From Deltaproteobacteria bacterium (GTDB lineage: Bacteria; Myxococcota_A; UBA9160; SMWR01), in assembly GCA_029261905.1 (NCBI GenBank), contig JAJDAM010000825.1:1-10550 (forward strand): a stretch of DNA of 10,550 bases, written 5' to 3'. Below the pieces are notes generated by a model. The model had not been told where the DNA came from, did not search any database, and saw only the letters and a program-made list of their open reading frames with translations. Positions 7,130 to 10,550 of the stretch are shown here, piece after piece. The position numbers and the translations under genes are program-made. Within the stretch, counting starts at the first letter, position 1, and the number at the start of each line of letters is the position of its first letter.

Positions 7130-7951
7130 ATGCCTGCAAGTGTCGGTACACCGGCGCCCGCTGCGACGATCATGTTGCTGCGGCCTGGGACGAAGGGAAC
7201 GAAGGCGCCCGAGGTGTTGCTGTTGCAGAGGCACGCCAAGAGCGAATTTCTGCCCGACCTCTACGTTTTTCCCGGCGGCCGCGTCGATGCGGGCGATCAC
7301 GAACTTGCCGATCGGGTGTCGGGGGTCAGCGCCGAAGAAGCGAGTGCCCGCATCGACATCGACGATCCGGCCGAGGCACTCGGGTACTTCGTCGCCGCGA
7401 TTCGAGAAACCTTCGAAGAGGCCGGCGTGCTGCTTGCGCGCAAACGCGGACAGCGCGAACTCATCAGCGGCACCCTCGCAGCCGAGTTGAGCCGTCATCG
7501 CCTGCAGCTTCAAAGCGGCGACCTGACGCTGCGGGAGATCGTCGAGGCGGAGGATCTGGAGCTGGCGGCCGACGGATTGCAGGTTCATGGCCGCTGGATC
7601 ACTCCGGAAATGGTCCCGCGAAGGTTCGACACGCTGTTCTTTACCGCGGCGGCACCCGTCGACCAGCTTGCGATCCACGATGGTGTCGAGTCGACCGTCC
7701 TCGTGTGGATTGCACCCGAAGTGGCGCTGGAACAGGCACTGAACAAGCAACGGCAGATGATTTTTCCGACGATGGCAAACCTGCAGACGATCTCGGCGTT
7801 CTCGGAGGTGGCGGCGGTGCTCGAATACTCGCGCACTCGAAAGATCGTTGCGGTTCTTCCGCGGGTCGTCGGCAAGGGAAAAGATCGAGAACTGGTGATT
7901 CCCGACGATGCGGAATACGAGATGACCCCGGAGATGCTGACGCTGCCGTAG
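7130..7951 (+). CDS. NUDT19-type Nudix hydrolase (putative CoA/acyl-CoA diphosphatase)
   Basis: Nudix enzymes cleave X-linked nucleoside diphosphates with Mg2+; NUDT19 cleaves CoA and acyl-CoAs to 4'-phosphopantetheine products and 3',5'-ADP. Seen here: FPGGRVDAGD (47-56) and RETFEEAGVLL (92-102), the two halves of the Nudix box GX5EX7REUXEEXGU. They are separated by 35 residues instead of 7, so about 28 residues are inserted within the box, a layout known from NUDT19/RP2. The first Glu of the box is Asp56. The C-terminal half has RRFDTLFFTAAAP (163-175) followed by HDGVESTVLVWIAPEVAL, as in bacterial NUDT19-like proteins. Length 273 fits. The neighbouring CoA-ligated substrate enzymes make a CoA role plausible, for example recycling CoA or clearing dead-end acyl-CoAs; this is inference. 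Nudix membership is secure, the substrate is not. Confidence 0.88.
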   Translation: MPASVGTPAPAATIMLLRPGTKGTKAPEVLLLQRHAKSEFLPDLYVFPGGRVDAGDHELADRVSGVSAEEASARIDIDDPAEALGYFVAAIRETFEEAGVLLARKRGQRELISGTLAAELSRHRLQLQSGDLTLREIVEAEDLELAADGLQVHGRWITPEMVPRRFDTLFFTAAAPVDQLAIHDGVESTVLVWIAPEVALEQALNKQRQMIFPTMANLQTISAFSEVAAVLEYSRTRKIVAVLPRVVGKGKDRELVIPDDAEYEMTPEMLTLP

Positions 7952-8179
7952 TCGGTGTCGGGTGCGCGGTTGCTCTGGGATTGGCAGTCGTCGAAGGGGT
8001 CCGTATCCTAGGCGCGCCGGTCGGTCGCTGGACGCTGGATCGGTCCGACGGGTTCCAGGCACCGGGTCGAGTCACGCGGCGAGCGTTCGGTTTCTGACCG
8101 CAGATCACGAGCCCGATCACACCACCGAACACACGACCAGTGCCGAGCCGACAACTGAACACACCGGATGGGAGCTCCA
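7952..8179 (+). other. Intergenic gap between Nudix and dehydrogenase genes
   Basis: This stretch of 228 bp holds no gene I can support. A reading frame open from inside the Nudix gene to a TGA at 8095-8097 has no recognisable product. The distal part (8101-8165) is rich in A and C and contains GAACACAC twice, at 8127-8134 and 8157-8164, exactly 30 bp apart. An internal promoter or operator for the dehydrogenase pair could lie here, but no clear -35/-10 pair is visible. Confidence 0.4.
8170..8174 (+). promoter_or_regulatory. Shine-Dalgarno GGGAG selecting the GTG start of the dehydrogenase alpha gene
   Basis: GGGAG lies five bases before GTG at 8180. The alternative in-frame ATG at 8168 overlaps this element and has no ribosome site of its own. 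The GTG start gives VDLRYSEQDE, matching the usual start of the family and the VDFQLTEDQ start of the partner gene. Confidence 0.7.
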
Positions 8180-9367
8180 GTGGACCTTCGCTACTCGGAA
8201 CAGGATGAGATATTTCGCGCGGAACTGGGCGCTTGGCTCGACGAAGCAGTCCCGGCGCACGGCAAACCGCCGTCGAAGGCCGATTGGCCGGCACGGCGCG
8301 CGTACGACACGGGCTGGCAACGCAAGCTGTTCGACGCGGGATACGCGGGGATCAACTGGCCCAAAGAATTCGGGGGCCGGGATGCTTCGCTGACCGAACA
8401 ACTCGTCTACTACGAAGAGATCGCGCGCGCGGGTGCACCCTACATCGGAGTGAACTTCGTCGGCATGTTGCACGGCGGTCCGACGCTGATCGCCGAGGGT
8501 ACGCCGGAGCAGAAGGCGAACCACGTTCCGTTCATCCTGCGTGGCGAGCAGGTCTGGTGCCAGGGGTTCTCGGAGCCTGGCGCCGGATCGGATCTGGCCG
8601 CTCTTTCTACCCGAGCGGTTCGTGATGGCGATGACTACGTGGTCAACGGCCACAAGATCTGGTGCTCGTTCGCGCAGGCGGCCGACTACGGCGAGCTGTT
8701 GGTTCGTACCAACCCCGACGAGAAGCACGCCGGGATCAGCTGGCTGATTCTGCCGATGGACGCACCCGGTCTCGACATCCGTCCGCTGCCTACGTTGGTT
8801 GGCGAGGGTGAATTCAGCGAGGTCTTTCTCGAAGACGTGCGGGTTCCGGTCGCCAATCGGGTCGGCGAGGAGAACGACGGCTGGCGCGTGACCAATGTGA
8901 CGCTGCGCTTCGAGCGTGGGACCGCGTTCGCGAGCGAGATGTATCAACTTCGCGAGTTTCTTGCGGAACTCGTCGGTGTCGCCAAACGCGTGACGCGCCA
9001 CGATGCGACCGCGTGGGACGACGCTGCGCTGCGTCGCGAAGTGGGGCACATCTCTGCCGAACTCGACGCGCTGTGGGCGATGGTGAAGTTGTCGGTCTGC
9101 CAGTCGACCCAGACCGGCGTTCCGGGGCTCGGCGGCTCGGCGATCAAGCTGTTCTACTCCGAGCTGTATCAGCGAATTTCAGAACTCGCCGTTCGCGTGC
9201 TCGGTCGCGCCGGACTGAGTCGCGAGGACGTCGCGGGCTTGCCGAGCGAGCACTTCCTGGCCCGGGCGATGCAGTCGCTGTCGCTGAGCATCGCCGCCGG
9301 AACGTCACAGATTCAACGCAACATCGTTTCCGAACGCATCCTGGGGATGCCCAAGGAGAAGCGCTAG
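8180..9367 (+). CDS. Acyl-CoA dehydrogenase, catalytic (alpha) subunit of a heteromeric pair
   Basis: FAD enzyme that introduces the alpha,beta double bond in an acyl-CoA, passing electrons to electron-transfer flavoprotein. The 395-residue protein starting at GTG 8180 has the N-terminal helical domain (to about 115), the FAD-binding CQGFSEPGAGSDLA (127-140) and VVNGHKIWCS (154-163) of the middle domain, and a C-terminal helical domain ending AAGTSQIQRN. The Glu of the medium-chain type YEG motif is replaced by Ala373. Glu245 in LRFERG occupies the alternative helix-G position used by isovaleryl-CoA dehydrogenase and by mycobacterial ChsE4 (FadE26), so it is the likely base. The sequence style resembles FadE26/FadE17-type subunits that need a partner encoded next door, here the gene at 9463. 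Such pairs often act on bulky, branched or steroid side-chain acyl-CoAs; the substrate here is unknown. An ATG start at 8168 would add four residues. Confidence 0.93.
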   Translation: MDLRYSEQDEIFRAELGAWLDEAVPAHGKPPSKADWPARRAYDTGWQRKLFDAGYAGINWPKEFGGRDASLTEQLVYYEEIARAGAPYIGVNFVGMLHGGPTLIAEGTPEQKANHVPFILRGEQVWCQGFSEPGAGSDLAALSTRAVRDGDDYVVNGHKIWCSFAQAADYGELLVRTNPDEKHAGISWLILPMDAPGLDIRPLPTLVGEGEFSEVFLEDVRVPVANRVGEENDGWRVTNVTLRFERGTAFASEMYQLREFLAELVGVAKRVTRHDATAWDDAALRREVGHISAELDALWAMVKLSVCQSTQTGVPGLGGSAIKLFYSELYQRISELAVRVLGRAGLSREDVAGLPSEHFLARAMQSLSLSIAAGTSQIQRNIVSERILGMPKEKR

Positions 9368-9401
9368 CGGAGGCACGCAGTATCGACCGCGATCGCGTCT
9401 G

Positions 9402-9450
9402 CCCATCTACTCCATCTATCCATCTACCTACCTTCCTACCTACACCACCC
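9402..9450 (+). repeat. G-free, C-rich imperfect tetranucleotide repeat in the alpha-beta intercistronic leader
   Basis: Forty-nine consecutive bases contain no G and 25 C. CCATCTA occurs at 9403, 9412 and 9420, followed by CTAC CTAC CTTC CTAC CTAC at 9424-9443, that is five tetramers with one substitution. The tract ends one base before the GAGGA ribosome site of the beta gene. A perfect palindrome, CGCGATCGCG, precedes it at 9388-9397. The transcript would be unstructured and C over G rich, as in Rho-utilisation sites. Confidence 0.85.
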
Positions 9451-9455
9451 GAGGA
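9451..9455 (+). promoter_or_regulatory. Shine-Dalgarno GAGGA for the beta subunit GTG start
   Basis: GAGGA stands seven bases before GTG at 9463. The reading frame is open far upstream (to 9013) inside the alpha gene, so this site and the family N-terminus VDFQLTEDQQ decide the real start. Confidence 0.7.
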
Positions 9456-9462
9456 TCGAATC

Positions 9463-10446
9463 GTGGACTTTCAGCTGACCGAGGATCAACAAGCTCTCCA
9501 ATCCGGGGTCCGGTCGTTTTGCGACGGGCGGATACCGGTCGAGCAGCTTCCGGAGATCGTCGAGCAGGGCGGCTTCGATCGCGATCTGTGGCGAGAGGTC
9601 GCGGAGATGGGTGTGTTCGCCTTGAGGGTGCCCGAGGACGACGGGGGCGTCGGGCTGGGGGCGGCCGATGCCGTGTTGGTGTTTGCTGAACTCGGCCGCC
9701 GGCTGGTGCCGGGCCCCACGATTTGGACCCATCTGGCGGCGGGACGGATCGAGGGTGCCGACACGGGAGACGTCGTGGTCGGTGGGTTGGATCTGATTGG
9801 CGAACAACGCGATGTCATACTGGTCGAGTACCTCGACTCGCTCGACACGTTGATGGTTCTGCGAGAAGACGGCGTCTACCAGATCGACCCGCGAACACTG
9901 AAGGCCGAACCCGTCGCGGTTCCGCTCGACCCCCTGACGCCTCTGCACCACGTCGCAGAGCTCCCGCTGGGGGATCGCATTGGCGACGCGGCCGACGCGA
10001 CACGCATCTGGTTCGACGGTGGGGCGATCGCCGCCGCACAGCTGCTGGGGATTGCCGAGTCGACGCTCGAGTTGGCGACGCAGTACGCGCTGACGCGTGA
10101 ACAGTTCGGTCGCATCATCGGTGGCTTCCAGGCCGTCAAACACATCCTGGCCGACATGTTCGTGCGTCAGGAAGTGGCTCGGGCCGCGGTGTATGCGGCG
10201 GGGGCCACGATCGACGATCCGGTGGTCGGAGACGTGGCGCGTGCGGTGTCGAGTGCGAAGTTGGTTGCGGGTGACGCGGCGATGAAGAACTCGCGCGCTT
10301 GTATTCAAGTGCATGGTGGAATGGGGTACACGTGGGAGGTGCCGGCGCACTATTTCTTGAAGCGGACTTGGGTTTTGGAGTCGGTTTTTGGGACTGGGGA
10401 GGAGCATGAGATGCGGATTGCTGATTTGGTTTCGGTTGGGCGTTGA
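9463..10446 (+). CDS. Acyl-CoA dehydrogenase, degenerate (beta) subunit of the heteromeric pair
   Basis: Shorter acyl-CoA dehydrogenase relative (327 residues against about 380). It keeps the N-terminal helices (VDFQLTEDQQALQ to LGRRLVPGP, residue 85) and the C-terminal domain with TREQFGRIIGGFQAVKH (211-227), which in relatives contacts FAD across the subunit interface, and IQVHGGMGYTWEVPAHYFLKR (281-301). The middle domain is reduced: I find no SEPxxGSD-type FAD motif. The C-terminal position of the YEG catalytic Glu reads VFGTGEE (308-314), with Gly in its place. This is the pattern of the non-catalytic partner in alpha2beta2 enzymes such as FadE26-FadE27. It lies 95 nt after the alpha gene. 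From about residue 298 to the end the codons change sharply to wobble G or T with no C, unlike the rest of the gene. Assignment is firm; the heterotetramer is inferred from family precedent and gene order. Confidence 0.9.
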   Translation: MDFQLTEDQQALQSGVRSFCDGRIPVEQLPEIVEQGGFDRDLWREVAEMGVFALRVPEDDGGVGLGAADAVLVFAELGRRLVPGPTIWTHLAAGRIEGADTGDVVVGGLDLIGEQRDVILVEYLDSLDTLMVLREDGVYQIDPRTLKAEPVAVPLDPLTPLHHVAELPLGDRIGDAADATRIWFDGGAIAAAQLLGIAESTLELATQYALTREQFGRIIGGFQAVKHILADMFVRQEVARAAVYAAGATIDDPVVGDVARAVSSAKLVAGDAAMKNSRACIQVHGGMGYTWEVPAHYFLKRTWVLESVFGTGEEHEMRIADLVSVGR

Positions 10447-10453
10447 GGGGAGA

Positions 10454-10495
10454 TTTCGGGGTGGAGTTTGGATGTTTCGGGGTGGACTCTGGACG
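10454..10495. repeat. Two tandem 21-bp repeats just after the last gene
   Basis: Units at 10454-10474 and 10475-10495 match at 18 of 21 positions and share TTTCGGGGTGGA. They start 7 bases after the beta-subunit stop codon. The surrounding strand is rich in G and T with runs of G at 10438-10440, 10447-10450, 10458-10461, 10479-10482 and 10505-10509. No gene is visible in 10447-10550. Confidence 0.75.
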
Positions 10496-10504
10496 GTTGG
10501 GTCC

Positions 10505-10550
10505 GGGGGCGCGTCGTACTCAGTAGGCCCATTCCGTGCGCCGCGCCCCC
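10505..10550 (+). terminator. GC hairpin at the window edge, possible terminator
   Basis: GGGGGCGCG (10505-10513) is perfectly complementary to CGCGCCCCC (10542-10550), giving a 9-bp stem around a 28-nt loop. It lies about 60 bp after the beta-subunit stop. The window ends at the last stem base, so whether a T-run follows or the stem extends cannot be seen. It could be a terminator or part of another inverted-repeat element. Confidence 0.35.

Noticed and set aside
7705..8097. Possible small gene or remnant ending at 8097 after the Nudix gene
   Set aside because: Most of it overlaps the Nudix gene in another frame. The part in the gap has no credible start, ribosome site or recognisable product.
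8168..8179. ATG at 8168 as start of the alpha dehydrogenase
   Set aside because: It lacks a ribosome site and overlaps the GGGAG that serves GTG 8180. It is kept only as an alternative adding four residues.
9013..9462. Upstream in-frame extension of the beta dehydrogenase into the alpha gene
   Set aside because: The extension is an Arg-rich off-frame reading of the alpha subunit. The family N-terminus and a Shine-Dalgarno fix the start at GTG 9463.

Overview
The window is GC-rich bacterial DNA holding seven protein-coding genes in two divergent runs, with no RNA gene, insertion sequence, phage gene or CRISPR array that I can see. GC-rich wobble positions, a fused indolepyruvate:ferredoxin oxidoreductase, a double-domain CaiB/BaiF CoA-transferase, a luciferase-like (possibly F420-dependent) oxidoreductase and a paired heteromeric acyl-CoA dehydrogenase point to an aerobic or facultative catabolist. 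Such gene sets are common in Actinobacteria and in uncultured Myxococcota/Desulfobacterota/Binatota-type lineages. I cannot fix the phylum from the sequence alone.

Minus-strand run, read from 6140 down to 1. A tandem CaiB/BaiF CoA-transferase (815 aa) is followed after 5 nt by a sodium:solute symporter (514 aa). About 100 nt later comes the 5' 681 codons of a fused indolepyruvate:ferredoxin oxidoreductase, which starts with TTG behind a strong Shine-Dalgarno and runs off the left edge. A 15-bp tandem repeat lies between the symporter and the oxidoreductase.

Plus-strand run, read from 6271 to 10446. A luciferase-like monooxygenase-family protein (279 aa) is followed by a NUDT19-type Nudix hydrolase (273 aa). 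After a gap of about 230 bp come two neighbouring acyl-CoA dehydrogenase subunits (395 and 327 aa), separated by a C-rich, G-free tetranucleotide-repeat leader. The end of the last gene and the DNA after it are strikingly poor in C. That stretch carries G-runs and a 21-bp tandem repeat, and ends in a GC hairpin at the window edge.

Working model (inference): the symporter imports a carboxylate and the CoA-transferase makes its CoA thioester. The dehydrogenase pair (alpha with the only recognisable catalytic base and FAD motif, beta degenerate) introduces a double bond into a bulky or cyclic acyl-CoA. The oxidoreductase converts an aryl-2-oxoacid to an acyl-CoA. The Nudix enzyme would trim CoA or acyl-CoA, and the luciferase-like protein would perform a flavin/deazaflavin redox step. 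The substrate is unknown. The most notable points are the split of catalytic and non-catalytic halves in both the CoA-transferase and the dehydrogenase pair, and the unusual sequence tracts around the dehydrogenase beta gene.
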